Of a stretch of 64,000 nucleotides of DNA, positions 54,461 through 63,129 are shown in pieces. The translations under genes and the position numbers were made by a program. The stretch covers positions 1 to 64,000 of the forward strand of contig NZ_JASHKR010000007.1 in assembly GCF_030056815.1 (NCBI RefSeq), written 5' to 3'. The DNA comes from Rhodococcus sp. IEGM 1379 (GTDB lineage: Bacteria; Actinomycetota; Actinomycetes; Mycobacteriales; Mycobacteriaceae). How positions within the stretch are numbered: position 1 is the stretch's first letter; each line of letters opens with the position of its first letter. The notes beneath the pieces were generated by a model. The model was not told the origin of the DNA, searched no databases, and was given only the letters and a program-made list of their open reading frames with translations.

Positions 54461-55651
54461 ATGCCTTCGACGCCCCGCAACCGCACTGTCTCGCGTCTGC
54501 AACCGTTCGCGTCCACGATCTTCGCTGAGATGACGGCGCTGGCGACTCTTCACGACGCCGTCAACCTGGGTCAAGGATTTCCCGATACCGATGGCCCCGC
54601 TGCGATGCTCGAGGTAGCCAGGCGGGCAATCGCCGAAGGCGTCAATCAGTATCCACCCGGCCCGGGTATGCCGGTCCTGCGCCAGGCAATCGCTGCCGAC
54701 AGACTTGCTCGTTGCGGCCAGGGCTTCGACCCCGATTCCGAAGTGCTGGTCACGGTGGGTGCCACCGAAGCAATCAGTGCGGCAATCCTGGGGCTGGTCG
54801 AACCGGGAGAAGAAGTAGTTCTCATCGAGCCGTACTACGACTCGTATGCCGCATCGGTGGCACTGGCCGGCGCGGTTCGGCGCACTGTTCCGCTGGTCGC
54901 GTCGGGTGACAAGTTTGTGGTCGACCTCGATGCGGTCAAGGCAGCGATCACCCCGAACACGAAGATGCTGGTAGTCAACAGCCCACACAACCCCACGGGA
55001 ACTGTATTCACCGAGGCAGAACTGCGGGCAATCGCTGAGATTGCGTGCGAACGCGATCTGATCGTGTTGAGCGACGAGGTATACGAGCATCTGGTGTTCG
55101 ACGATCTCACGCATACCCCGATGGCGTCGTTGCCCGGAATGCGGGAACGCACGGTCACAGTGTCCAGCGCTGCAAAGACTTTCAACGTCACCGGCTGGAA
55201 GACGGGATGGGCGATGGGCCCACGCGAGCTCATCGACGGAGTGCGCGCGGCCAAGCAGTTCATGTCGTTTGTTGCGGGCGCTCCGTTCCAGCCTGCGGTG
55301 GCCTACGCATTGACCAACGAACAACAGTGGGTCGCAGACCTCCGAACAAGCCTGCAATCCAAGCGTGACGTGCTCGGCGACGCCCTTTCCGACGCGGGAT
55401 TCACCGTGCATTCCGGCGGCGGCACCTACTTCCTCCTCGCGGACATTCGCCCCCTGGGTGAAACCGATGCCGGAGAATTCTGCCGTGCTCTTCCGGAACG
55501 CATCGGAGTCGCTGCCGTCCCGGTCGACGTGTTTGCCGACAACCGTGATAACTGGAAACACCTGGTGCGGTTCGCGTTCTGCAAGCAAGACCACATTCTC
55601 TCCGAAGCTGCACGCCGCCTCCATCTGCTGCAGGGAGCCGCTCACCCATGA
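54461..55651 (+). CDS. dapC: N-succinyldiaminopimelate aminotransferase-type (DapC)
   Basis: A 396-aa class I PLP aminotransferase resembling mycobacterial DapC (Rv0858c), which acts in lysine/meso-diaminopimelate synthesis for peptidoglycan. Features: NLGQGFPDTDGP near 35, NSPHNPTGTVF near 173, SDEVYEHLVFD near 204 and the PLP lysine Lys239 in SSAAKTFNVTGWKTGW. Kynurenine-type aminotransferases are close relatives, so the substrate rests partly on synteny. Its stop overlaps the AraC gene start (ATGA). Confidence 0.88.
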   Translation: MPSTPRNRTVSRLQPFASTIFAEMTALATLHDAVNLGQGFPDTDGPAAMLEVARRAIAEGVNQYPPGPGMPVLRQAIAADRLARCGQGFDPDSEVLVTVGATEAISAAILGLVEPGEEVVLIEPYYDSYAASVALAGAVRRTVPLVASGDKFVVDLDAVKAAITPNTKMLVVNSPHNPTGTVFTEAELRAIAEIACERDLIVLSDEVYEHLVFDDLTHTPMASLPGMRERTVTVSSAAKTFNVTGWKTGWAMGPRELIDGVRAAKQFMSFVAGAPFQPAVAYALTNEQQWVADLRTSLQSKRDVLGDALSDAGFTVHSGGGTYFLLADIRPLGETDAGEFCRALPERIGVAAVPVDVFADNRDNWKHLVRFAFCKQDHILSEAARRLHLLQGAAHP

Positions 55652-56658
55652 GCGCCCGGACCATCCCCACAGCATTTGTCCAGCGCTACCTCATGTTCTC
55701 GCCCGACAACAACATCGATCTGTCAAATGCGTTGCGGGCGGCCGGGATTGACCTCGCTACACTGTCCGATCCGCGGGCACGCCTGACCCCCGCCCAGGTG
55801 ACAATCTTCGTTCAAACCACCTGGCAGCTCACCGACGACGAATTGTTCGGCCTCGGCGGCGCTCCGGTTCCGCGAGGAACATTTCGGCTGATCTGCCTGA
55901 CATTGATTCACTGCCGTGATCTCGGTACCGCCTTCGCCCGGATGGCTGACGTGATCCGGGCATTGCCCGGCCTGGCACCATTGTCGATCGAGACAGGCGA
56001 GGACAGCACCCGCATCAGTTTTTCCGTCCAACCAAGGGCTGAAATTTCCGAACCTGATGTGGCAGAACGTGTTACAACCGATTTTGTCCTCATCCTGCTT
56101 CACCGTTTTGCGGCCTGGCTGATCGGCAAACGCGTCCGACTTCGTGCCGTCGAATTTCCTTACTCAGCCCCGGACGCCCGGTTGGCTCAGGACTACGACT
56201 ACATCTTCGGTGCGCCCGTCACGTTCGGTGCATCGTGCGCCGCTTTGGAATTCGACAACTCCGCTATGCGGGCACCGATAATCCAGACTGAGGAATCCCT
56301 CGAAGAGTACCTACGCGAATCTCCGATTCAGCTGATGTCTGAGCGCGACTACGACAGCACAGCATCAGCACAAGTGCGTCGAGTCATCGAACTCGGCGTG
56401 AAGGGTCGCACCTCGACGGCAGACGAGATTGCCGAGATGCTCTCGATCAGCGTGCCTCACCTGCGACGGTTGCTTCGCCGCGAAGGTACGTCACTGAATC
56501 AACTACGCGAAGAAGTGCTCCGAGATGTTGCTATCGCCGGACTGGGACGCGGTGAGTCAGTCGAATTACTGTCCTCCCGCCTCGGATTTTCCGAACCCAG
56601 TGCCTTCCGCCGCGCTTTCAAGCGGTGGACCGGCAATACTCCCAGCTCCTACCGCTAG
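55648..56658 (+). CDS. AraC-family regulator, VirS/OruR-like
   Basis: A 336-aa regulator. The N-terminal arabinose-binding-like domain (about 15-200; FGLGGAPVPRGTFRLICLTLIHCRDLGTAFARM-type content, e.g. PVPRGTFRLICLTLIHC) is typical of the OruR/ArgR/VirS branch. C-terminal double HTH at about 235-335 (ADEIAEMLSISVPHLRRLLRREGTSLNQLREEV and RLGFSEPSAFRRAFKRWTG). Translationally coupled to dapC. VirS in mycobacteria controls the mymA operon, but whether this protein acts on the 41-kb operon is unknown. Confidence 0.88.
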   Translation: MSARTIPTAFVQRYLMFSPDNNIDLSNALRAAGIDLATLSDPRARLTPAQVTIFVQTTWQLTDDELFGLGGAPVPRGTFRLICLTLIHCRDLGTAFARMADVIRALPGLAPLSIETGEDSTRISFSVQPRAEISEPDVAERVTTDFVLILLHRFAAWLIGKRVRLRAVEFPYSAPDARLAQDYDYIFGAPVTFGASCAALEFDNSAMRAPIIQTEESLEEYLRESPIQLMSERDYDSTASAQVRRVIELGVKGRTSTADEIAEMLSISVPHLRRLLRREGTSLNQLREEVLRDVAIAGLGRGESVELLSSRLGFSEPSAFRRAFKRWTGNTPSSYR

Positions 56659-57080
56659 CTGACGCAGAACTCGTTGCCTTCCGGGTCTGACATGGTGATC
56701 CACACACTGGGGCCTTGACGTCCACGGTGCAGAACCTTCGCGCCGACTGTTTCCAACTGGGCGGCCACCTCCTCGCGGTTGTCCCCCACCCGGATGTCGA
56801 AATGAAGGCGGTTCTTCACGGTCTTTGATTCCGGCACGAGTTGGAAGAGAACCCGCGGCCGTTCCGGATGCTCAGGATCGCTGATGGCCGCGCCTTCTCT
56901 CCAGACGAGCACGCCCTCGAACATCGTAGTGTCGGATTCCTGAGCGTGACCCGCTGCAACGAGGCCTCTGATGAAGCCCTCATCGCTCGGCTCAACTGCC
57001 CATCCGAGTGCACTGGCCCACCATTTAGCCTGCTCATGCGGGTGTGCAGAATCTACTGTGACTTGAAATTCGTATCCCAT
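56655..57080 (-). CDS. VOC-family protein (glyoxalase-like)
   Basis: A 141-aa single VOC/glyoxalase-fold protein (YEFQVTVDSAHPHEQAKWWASALGW; RPRVLFQLVPESKTVKNRLHFDIRV; VWITMSDPEGNEFCVS). His14 and a Glu near the C-terminus may bind metal. Similar proteins are often of unknown function. Overlaps the AraC gene 3' end by four bases, tail to tail. Confidence 0.85.
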   Translation of the reverse strand: MGYEFQVTVDSAHPHEQAKWWASALGWAVEPSDEGFIRGLVAAGHAQESDTTMFEGVLVWREGAAISDPEHPERPRVLFQLVPESKTVKNRLHFDIRVGDNREEVAAQLETVGAKVLHRGRQGPSVWITMSDPEGNEFCVS

Positions 57081-57192
57081 GTTCTGACGTTAACGCTGCC
57101 CACCGACAATCGTGTCCCTGCCAGAGCGAACGCCACGTTCAGTCGATCTGAGACGACGAAAGTGCCGTTCGCACCGAAAAGGGGCTTGAGCG

Positions 57193-57633
57193 TCAGTCCA
57201 CACTCTTGATCGTCTTCATCGTGATGAGCGAGGTCACCCTCGACACCGCAGGCAGGCCGCTGAGTTTGGTGGCCAGGAATTGTTCGTACGTCGCAAGATC
57301 CTTGACTGCGACGCGGATGAAGTAGTCGGGGATCCCGAAGAGTCGTCGACATTCGATCACCTCGTCGAATGCTGCAACACGCGATTCGAAGTCCTCGATG
57401 GTGGCCTGGTCGTTGACGCTGATCTCCGCGGTCACGATCACTTGGAACCCTCGGTCGAGGGCTTCCGGGCTCACCACGGCCCGGTAGCCGGTGATGATTC
57501 CGTCCGCCTCGAGTTTCTTGACCCGACGCAGGCACGGCGAAGGCGTCAGCCCCACCAGATCTGCCAATTCGGTGTTGGTCAGACTGGAGTCCTGACGGAG
57601 GTGGAATAAAATTGCGTCATCCATGGCATCCAT
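57193..57633 (-). CDS. Lrp/AsnC-family regulator
   Basis: A 146-aa feast/famine regulator. N-terminal HTH about residues 1-50 (MDDAILFHLRQDSSLTNTELADLVGLTPSPCLRRVKKLEADG) and a C-terminal RAM effector domain (FQVIVTAEISVNDQATIEDFE, GIPDYFIRVAVKDLATYEQFL). Start at the ATG at 57633 (another at 57624). Divergent from azlCD, with inverted repeats between, so it probably regulates branched-chain amino-acid export. Confidence 0.9.
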   Translation of the reverse strand: MDAMDDAILFHLRQDSSLTNTELADLVGLTPSPCLRRVKKLEADGIITGYRAVVSPEALDRGFQVIVTAEISVNDQATIEDFESRVAAFDEVIECRRLFGIPDYFIRVAVKDLATYEQFLATKLSGLPAVSRVTSLITMKTIKSVD

Positions 57634-57643
57634 GCAGATATTA

Positions 57644-57678
57644 TTGCGCAGAATTCGAAATATGCGCATTCTGTGCAA
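57644..57678. promoter_or_regulatory. Inverted repeat in the asnC/azlC promoter region
   Basis: Arms TTGCGCAGAAT and ATTCTGTGCAA (10 of 11 complementary) flank a 13-bp centre that ends in the palindrome ATGCGCAT. Likely Lrp/AsnC-type binding site. Confidence 0.6.
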
Positions 57679-57709
57679 TCGTAAACCTCGCATTTTGTAC
57701 TACATTTTC

Positions 57710-58462
57710 ATGGTGATCGAATCATCAACATCGGCGGACACAACTGCCGTCGATGCCCACACTCAGAGCCCGGCGTGGCGACGCGCCTTTCAGCTGTCAC
57801 TGCCAGTCGGCATCGGCCTGTTGCCGCTCGGCATTGCCCTCGGCATACTTGTCGTGCAGCAAGGCCTGAACCCTTGGTGGGCAATGGTTTTCACCTCGTT
57901 AATCTACGCTGGATCACTCGAGTTCATTGCGGTCGGCATGGTTGCCGCGATGACCCCACTGCCGTACATCGCGCTGACGGCATTGCTGGTCAACTTTCGA
58001 CATATCTTCTACGCGTTGAGCTTTCCGCTGAACAAGGTGCAGAATCCCCTCGCGCGCTTCTATAGCATGTTCGCCCTCACCGATGAGGCCTACGCAATGT
58101 CGGTCACCACCGACCCGAAAGCGCTGTCGGGCCGCGTCATCGTCTTCTCACAACTCTTCCTGCACAGCTACTGGGTTGGTGGCGCAATCCTCGGAGCTAC
58201 GGCCGGGCAGTGGATTCCCGATTCCCTTGTCGGCCTGGACTTTGCGCTCACAGCGCTGTTCGTTGTCTTGTCGATCGAGGCAATGCGCGCCCAGAGTGGA
58301 TTCGTAATTCCCACGGCAGCAGTAACCTGTGCCCTGTTGGCTCGTCTGATCGCACCCGAACACGTCCTGCCGATCGCAATGGGCGGGTTTGTTGCGTTCC
58401 TGATCGTCCGTTACGTCGTCAACCAGCGAACAATCCAGCAAAAGGCGCGCACCGATGCCTGA
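57710..58462 (+). CDS. azlC: AzlC-family branched-chain amino-acid exporter, large subunit
   Basis: A 250-aa membrane protein of the AzlC/BrnF family with about seven helices: SLPVGIGLLPLGIALGILV near 30, SLIYAGSLEFIAVGM near 65 and LVNFRHIFYALSFP near 90 are family hallmarks. With AzlD it exports Leu, Ile, Val or Met. The ATG at 57710 has no ribosome-binding site and a TACATT box nearby, so the mRNA may be leaderless. Overlaps azlD by eight bases. Confidence 0.9.
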   Translation: MVIESSTSADTTAVDAHTQSPAWRRAFQLSLPVGIGLLPLGIALGILVVQQGLNPWWAMVFTSLIYAGSLEFIAVGMVAAMTPLPYIALTALLVNFRHIFYALSFPLNKVQNPLARFYSMFALTDEAYAMSVTTDPKALSGRVIVFSQLFLHSYWVGGAILGATAGQWIPDSLVGLDFALTALFVVLSIEAMRAQSGFVIPTAAVTCALLARLIAPEHVLPIAMGGFVAFLIVRYVVNQRTIQQKARTDA

Positions 58463-58784
58463 CACCACGTACATCTTCGGCGCTGTCGCCACGATGGCGA
58501 TCGTCACATTCGCTTTGCGCGCCATACCATTTGCAGTGTTGAAGCCCCTCCGTTCGTCGGCGCTCGTTGCCTACCTCGGCATCTACATGCCAGCAGGAAT
58601 CATGCTGATTCTGGTGATGTACTCGCTGAAAAATGTCTCGGTCACCGGCCCGTCGCACGGGATACCGGAGCTGGTTGCCGTCGCGGTCACCGCCGGAATC
58701 CACTTGTGGCGCAAGAATGCGGTCCTGAGCATCGTCGTCGGCACCGCCCTGTACGTGGGCATGGTCAATACCGTTTTTGCGTGA
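58455..58784 (+). CDS. azlD: AzlD-family exporter small subunit
   Basis: A 109-aa protein with four helices, AzlD/BrnE family (TYIFGAVATMAIVTFALRAIPFAVLKPL at the N-terminus; GIPELVAVAVTAGIHLWRKNAVLSIVVGTALYV-type content). Works with AzlC. Followed by a strong terminator. Confidence 0.9.
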   Translation: MPDTTYIFGAVATMAIVTFALRAIPFAVLKPLRSSALVAYLGIYMPAGIMLILVMYSLKNVSVTGPSHGIPELVAVAVTAGIHLWRKNAVLSIVVGTALYVGMVNTVFA

Positions 58785-58787
58785 CTC

Positions 58788-58832
58788 ATTGCCCATCCGG
58801 AAGCGCAGCGCCTTTACCTCCGGATGGGCAAT
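58788..58832 (+). terminator. Terminator after azlD
   Basis: Perfect 14-bp stem ATTGCCCATCCGGA with its complement and a 17-base loop, starting just after the azlD stop and followed by TTTG. Confidence 0.85.
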
Positions 58833-58923
58833 TTGTAACCTAGATACCCTTATCTGAACAGCTGAACACTTATACGATTTTAGTGGTGCAAGCCGACTCA
58901 CAATACGAAATCGGTGGTGCTCG

Positions 58924-60042
58924 ATGACGACGAACACGACAGGATCAAGAATCATCGGCGCGTGGCGGAGCTTGGACCGCCCCCAGCGTCGCAGCATCAT
59001 CGGAATGACTGTCACAGTAGTGGCGCTCAACGCCCTCGGTTGGGGCGTCCTCCTCGGACTGGTGGTTCCGGGTCACCACACAATCGAAGGCAGCGTTTTC
59101 GGCATCGGACTCGGTGTCACTGCCTACACACTCGGAATGCGGCATGCATTCGACGCCGACCATATTGCGGCCATAGACAACACCACACGCAAACTTGTGG
59201 CCGACGGCAAAAAACCTATGTCCGTAGGGTTTTGGTTCTCACTCGGGCATTCAACGATCGTCTTCGTTCTCGTAGCCCTGCTTGCGCTGGGCGTCCGCCA
59301 GTTGGCGTCGAGCCTCTCAGACGACAACTCCGACCTCGCAAAGTGGACCGGCCTCTTCGGAACGACTATTTCCGGGACTTTCCTCATCCTGATCGGCGTC
59401 CTGAATCTTGTGTCTCTCATCGGGATTCACCGCGTCTACACCAAATACACGGCGGGAAATTTCGACGAGGAACAACTCGAGAAGGAGTTGGACAACCGCG
59501 GAGCCCTGAACAAGATTCTGGGACCGGTCATGAAAATGGTGCGCAAACCCTGGCACATGTACCCCGTCGGGTTACTCTTCGGCTTGGGCTTCGACACCGT
59601 CACCGAAGTCGGCCTCCTGGTGATAGCCGGCGGCGCCGCCGTGACAGGGTTGCCCTGGTACTCGATCATGGTCCTGCCAATTCTCTTCTGCGCAGGCATG
59701 GCTCTGTTCGACTCGATCGACGGATCGTTCATGAACTTCGCCTACGGCTGGGCCTTTGCGCAGCCGGTCCGAAAGATCTACTACAACATGGTGATCACCG
59801 GCTTGTCCGTCGCAGTCGCTCTGCTCATCGGAACACAGGAGATCATCTCGATCTTCACCGAGAAACTCGATATCGATACCGGGATTCTGGGTGCCATCGG
59901 GAACCTCGATTTGGGTGCGATGGGTTTCGTCATCGTCGGGTTGTTCGTCGTCACCTGGCTCGTAGCCGTCGCGGTGTGGAAGTTTGGCCGTATCGAGGAG
60001 CGTTGGCAAGCGCAATCTGCGGCGGCAGCTGAATCTGCGTAG
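58924..60042 (+). CDS. NiCoT-family nickel/cobalt permease
   Basis: A 372-aa membrane transporter with eight helices. The metal-selective signature RHAFDADHIAAIDN is at residues 73-86 (HX4DH), with GFWFSLGHSTIVF, GLLFGLGFDTVTEV and LPILFCAGMALFDSIDGSFM further on, all diagnostic of NiCoT proteins. Close in type to NhlF of R. rhodochrous, which supplies cobalt to nitrile hydratase. No urease, hydrogenase or nitrile hydratase gene is in the window. Metal preference is not evident. Confidence 0.93.
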   Translation: MTTNTTGSRIIGAWRSLDRPQRRSIIGMTVTVVALNALGWGVLLGLVVPGHHTIEGSVFGIGLGVTAYTLGMRHAFDADHIAAIDNTTRKLVADGKKPMSVGFWFSLGHSTIVFVLVALLALGVRQLASSLSDDNSDLAKWTGLFGTTISGTFLILIGVLNLVSLIGIHRVYTKYTAGNFDEEQLEKELDNRGALNKILGPVMKMVRKPWHMYPVGLLFGLGFDTVTEVGLLVIAGGAAVTGLPWYSIMVLPILFCAGMALFDSIDGSFMNFAYGWAFAQPVRKIYYNMVITGLSVAVALLIGTQEIISIFTEKLDIDTGILGAIGNLDLGAMGFVIVGLFVVTWLVAVAVWKFGRIEERWQAQSAAAAESA

Positions 60043-60221
60043 GTTTCGCCGCCGAACTTCGTGGGTACAGTCCGAGAGCGGCCGCAATTTCGGAGCGAGG
60101 GGTCTGCCGCAGAAGGTCTGCCGCCCGGCTGTCACTCGCCGGGAGGTGGACCGGCCTCCAAGTCGCCGATCGAAACTTTGACCGCCGTCCGCATTGTCGG
60201 AAAAGCGCGTATGGTCCGGTC

Positions 60222-60362
60222 ATGGGCCGACTTACCGAACTACTCAAGTCCGTGAAAGCACTCGGATCACGCAAAGACACCGCCGCCAAGCAGGAAAAAC
60301 GCGCACTTGATCGCTGGGAAAACGAAGGCGGCCCCGTCGCGGAGAATCCACGACAACGCTGA
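60222..60362 (+). CDS. Putative small protein, 46 aa
   Basis: A short frame starting MGRLTELLKSVKALGSRKDT and ending GGPVAENPRQR. Helical, charged, with a Trp in the middle (DRWENEGG). A TATGGT box lies six bases before the ATG and there is no ribosome-binding site, consistent with a leaderless mRNA. No family recognised. The 60043-60221 stretch before it holds nothing else I can support. Confidence 0.5.
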   Translation: MGRLTELLKSVKALGSRKDTAAKQEKRALDRWENEGGPVAENPRQR

Positions 60363-60437
60363 TTCCGGGCGAGTGCCAGCGCGCCTGAACCGAGCAACCA
60401 AACCAGAATGGACCGTAGCGAACCGGAGGAGAACATC

Positions 60438-60875
60438 ATGACGGTCCACCGGATGGATCACGCCGGCATTGTGGTCGAGGATCTCGCGGCTGCTATCGCG
60501 TTCTTTGTCGAACTGGGCCTGGAACTGGAGGGCGAAGCAACAGTCGGTGGCCAATGGGCCGACGACCTCCTCGGACTGGACGGCGTCCGAGCAGACATCG
60601 CCGTCGTACGGACTCCGGACGGCCAGGGCCGGGTAGAACTCTCGACGTTCCACTCGCCGACGGCCACCAACACCGCACCGAAGGCACCGGTGAACACCCC
60701 AGGCATCCCACGACTGACGTTTGTCGTCGACGATGTTGACGACGTCCTCAACCGCCTGCGCGCCCATGGCGCCGAACTCGTGGGCACGGTAGCTCAATAC
60801 AAAGACGCCTGTCGGTACTGCTATGTCCGCGGCCCCGACGGCGTCATCATCGGACTGGTCGAGGAACTCCACTAA
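60438..60875 (+). CDS. VOC-family protein (glyoxalase/bleomycin-resistance fold)
   Basis: A 145-aa VOC protein (MDHAGIVVEDLAAAIAFFVELGLELEGE; IPRLTFVVDDVDDVLNRLRAHGAEL; YVRGPDGVIIGLVEEL). His8 and Glu near the C-terminus sit where VOC enzymes bind metal. The ATG at 60438 has a strong GGAGGAGA ribosome-binding site. Probable dioxygenase, isomerase or resistance function; not determinable. Confidence 0.88.
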   Translation: MTVHRMDHAGIVVEDLAAAIAFFVELGLELEGEATVGGQWADDLLGLDGVRADIAVVRTPDGQGRVELSTFHSPTATNTAPKAPVNTPGIPRLTFVVDDVDDVLNRLRAHGAELVGTVAQYKDACRYCYVRGPDGVIIGLVEELH

Positions 60876-60921
60876 ACGACACCTCGAGACTCTCCCCTGG
60901 CAGACCTGGACACCAAATTCA

Positions 60922-60937
60922 TCGAATATGTGTTCGA
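60922..60937. promoter_or_regulatory. LexA (SOS) box
   Basis: TCGAAT-ATGT-GTTCGA matches the actinobacterial SOS consensus TCGAAC-N4-GTTCGA at 11 of 12 defined positions and lies 22 bp before the alkB start. Confidence 0.8.
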
Positions 60938-60958
60938 TAACGGGCGTACGGTGGACCC

Positions 60959-61591
60959 ATGACCGCCATGATGCAACCGTCACTCTTCGACAACGGTGAC
61001 CTCGGCGTCTCGCTAGCCGATCTGGACCACACCATGCAGCGACGCCGCCTCACGGCAGGCGCCTGGGTCGACCACCGGCCGGCCTGGCTGACCGGGTCGG
61101 CGACAGTGTTCGACAACCTCGAGAAATCTGTACCCTGGCGTGCCGAACGACGCCAGATGTACGACCGCGTCGTCGATGTCCCTCGTCTGGTGTGTTTCTA
61201 CAACAAGAACGAACCTCTGCCGGATCCCCTACTCACCGAGGCGAAAAGCGCATTGAGCCGGCATTACCGAGACGAACTCGGCGAACCGTTCACGACCTCA
61301 GGATTGTGTTTCTACCGCGACGGCTCCGACAGCGTCGCCTGGCACGGCGATGACACCGGACGCAGTCGCACAGAGGACACGATGGTGGCCATCCTGTCGC
61401 TCGGCGCTGCCCGCCCGCTCCTGCTTCGTCCACGCGGCGGTGGAGAATCGATCCGATTCAACCTCGGACATGGCGATCTTCTGGTCATGGGCGGTTCATG
61501 CCAACGAACTTGGGAGCACTGCGTACCCAAGAGCGCCCGCGCACTCGGCCCCAGAATCAGCGTTCAGTTCCGCACGCGCGGAGTTAGATAA
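60959..61591 (+). CDS. alkB: AlkB-type 2-oxoglutarate/Fe(II) dioxygenase
   Basis: A 210-aa oxidative demethylase that repairs alkylated bases (1-methyladenine, 3-methylcytosine). Fe(II) ligands His129-x-Asp131 (AWHGDD) and His187 (TWEHCVPK), with 2-oxoglutarate-binding Arg199 and Arg205 (GPRISVQFR). NKNEPLPDPLL-type nucleotide-recognition region near 82. No signal peptide. The LexA box 22 bp upstream indicates damage induction, whereas E. coli alkB is under Ada. Confidence 0.92.
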   Translation: MTAMMQPSLFDNGDLGVSLADLDHTMQRRRLTAGAWVDHRPAWLTGSATVFDNLEKSVPWRAERRQMYDRVVDVPRLVCFYNKNEPLPDPLLTEAKSALSRHYRDELGEPFTTSGLCFYRDGSDSVAWHGDDTGRSRTEDTMVAILSLGAARPLLLRPRGGGESIRFNLGHGDLLVMGGSCQRTWEHCVPKSARALGPRISVQFRTRGVR

Positions 61592-61627
61592 CGGCACTGT
61601 CCAGATAGACGCGGTCAGTCACAGGAG

Positions 61628-61650
61628 GCCGCCCGCCAGACGCGGGCGGC
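61628..61650. terminator. Possible terminator after alkB
   Basis: Perfect 9-bp stem GCCGCCCGC/GCGGGCGGC with a five-base loop, 37 bp after the alkB stop; no U-tract. The 61592-61820 stretch otherwise holds only promoter sequence for the next gene. Confidence 0.45.
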
Positions 61651-61820
61651 GGCCACGTATGCACTTTGCACCTCCAGCCCCCTTAAGAAACTGACCGGTT
61701 TCCCTGCATATGGGCGGTTTGACATTCGTATGTGAGCCACCCAACAATCATGCAAGAACATAATGAACACGTGTCCGTCATGCGAACACTCGCTCTTCCG
61801 TCTACATCCTGGAGAAAGCA

Positions 61821-63110
61821 ATGAGCACCATCGAACGACCCGCGACACGCGTTCGCGCCGCGATGTGGGTCGCCCCACTGTGTTGGATCGCCGTCCTCCT
61901 CGACGGATTCGATCTCGTGGTCCTGGGTGCTGTCATCCCCTCACTGCGCGAGTACGGCGACTGGAATCTGAGCACAAGCGCGATCACGATCATCTCGACG
62001 TTCGGCCTCGTCGGTATGACGATCGGTGCACTGGCCATCGGCACCCTCACCGACATCATCGGTCGACGCAAGGCACTGATCTATTCGGTCGCGGCCTTCT
62101 CGCTGCTCACTCTGCTGTGTGCCGTTGCCCCCAACCCGTTCATCTTCGGAGTGCTCCGCTTCCTCGCCGGCGTCGGCCTAGGTGGCGCACTGCCCACCGC
62201 GCTGGTACTGGTGAACGAGTTCTCGAAGAAGCAGGGCGGCGGCTCCGCCTCCACGATGCTGATGACCGGTTACCACGTCGGCGCCGTCGCCACCGCAGCC
62301 CTGGCTCTCGTGCTGATCGACCCGTTCGGCTGGCACTCGATGTTCGTCGTCGGCGCAGCACCCGCACTGATTCTGATTCCGCTCATGATCAAGTACCTGC
62401 CGGAGTCGCCGGCTTACCTGCTCGCCCACGGCCGTCGTGACGAGGCCGAGAGCATTGCCACGCAGTACGGGCTAGTGCTCGAGGCTGCACCGTCCGCCGA
62501 TGCACCCGCAGCCACTGCGACGAATCCGGTGAAGATGCTCTTCTCACCGAAGTTCCTGCGGAACAGCATCGCTATCTGGGTCACTTCGTTCATGGGTCTG
62601 CTGCTCGTCTACGGCCTCAACACCTGGCTACCGACGATCATGCGTGAGGCCGGTTACGAACTCGGCGCAGCTCTGACGTTCCTGCTGATCCTCAATGCCG
62701 GCGCCGTCGTCGGACTGCTCGTCGCGGGCCGCATCGCTGACAAGGTCGGCCCCCGCACAGCCGCCATCGTGTGGTTCACCGGTGCAGCCATCTTCCTCGC
62801 ATTGCTCAGCGTCAAGGCAGGGGGCGCCATCTACGTCATGGTGTTCCTGGCAGGCTGCTTCGTCTTCAGCGCCCAGGTGCTCGTGTACGCCTTCACCAGC
62901 GCCAACCACCCCGCGAACATTCGCGCGACGGCCCTGGGCTGGTCGGCCGGCGTCGGACGTCTCGGCGCAATCTGCGGCCCGATCCTCGGCGGCGCACTGC
63001 TCGGCGCCGGATACGCAGTGCCGTGGGGCTTCTACGCCTTTGCACTGGTCGGCCTGATCGGTCTGGTTGCAATCTCCTCGACCCGCAACATCGGTACTGA
63101 CAGCCCCTGA
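61821..63110 (+). CDS. pcaK: Aromatic-acid:H+ symporter, MFS (PcaK-like)
   Basis: A 429-aa MFS transporter of the AAHS family with 12 helices. It opens with LCWIAVLLDGFDLVVLGAVIPSL (the DGFD motif of AAHS proteins), has IGTLTDIIGRRKALIYS in the helix 2-3 loop and AVVGLLVAGRIADKVGPRTAA at the equivalent second-half loop. Lies directly upstream of pobA, so 4-hydroxybenzoate is the likely substrate. The ATG follows GGAGAAAG. Ends in a strong terminator. Confidence 0.87.
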   Translation: MSTIERPATRVRAAMWVAPLCWIAVLLDGFDLVVLGAVIPSLREYGDWNLSTSAITIISTFGLVGMTIGALAIGTLTDIIGRRKALIYSVAAFSLLTLLCAVAPNPFIFGVLRFLAGVGLGGALPTALVLVNEFSKKQGGGSASTMLMTGYHVGAVATAALALVLIDPFGWHSMFVVGAAPALILIPLMIKYLPESPAYLLAHGRRDEAESIATQYGLVLEAAPSADAPAATATNPVKMLFSPKFLRNSIAIWVTSFMGLLLVYGLNTWLPTIMREAGYELGAALTFLLILNAGAVVGLLVAGRIADKVGPRTAAIVWFTGAAIFLALLSVKAGGAIYVMVFLAGCFVFSAQVLVYAFTSANHPANIRATALGWSAGVGRLGAICGPILGGALLGAGYAVPWGFYAFALVGLIGLVAISSTRNIGTDSP

Positions 63111-63129
63111 CGTTCATCGGTAGGCAAGT

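Noticed and set aside
58855-58868. TGAACA-GC-TGAACA before the nickel/cobalt permease as a metal-regulator operator
   Set aside because: The two halves are in direct, not inverted, orientation, unlike known ArsR/NikR-type operators; too weak to call.
61687-61702. GAAAC-N6-GTTTC upstream of pcaK as an operator
   Set aside because: Only five-base arms and no second copy; could easily be chance.
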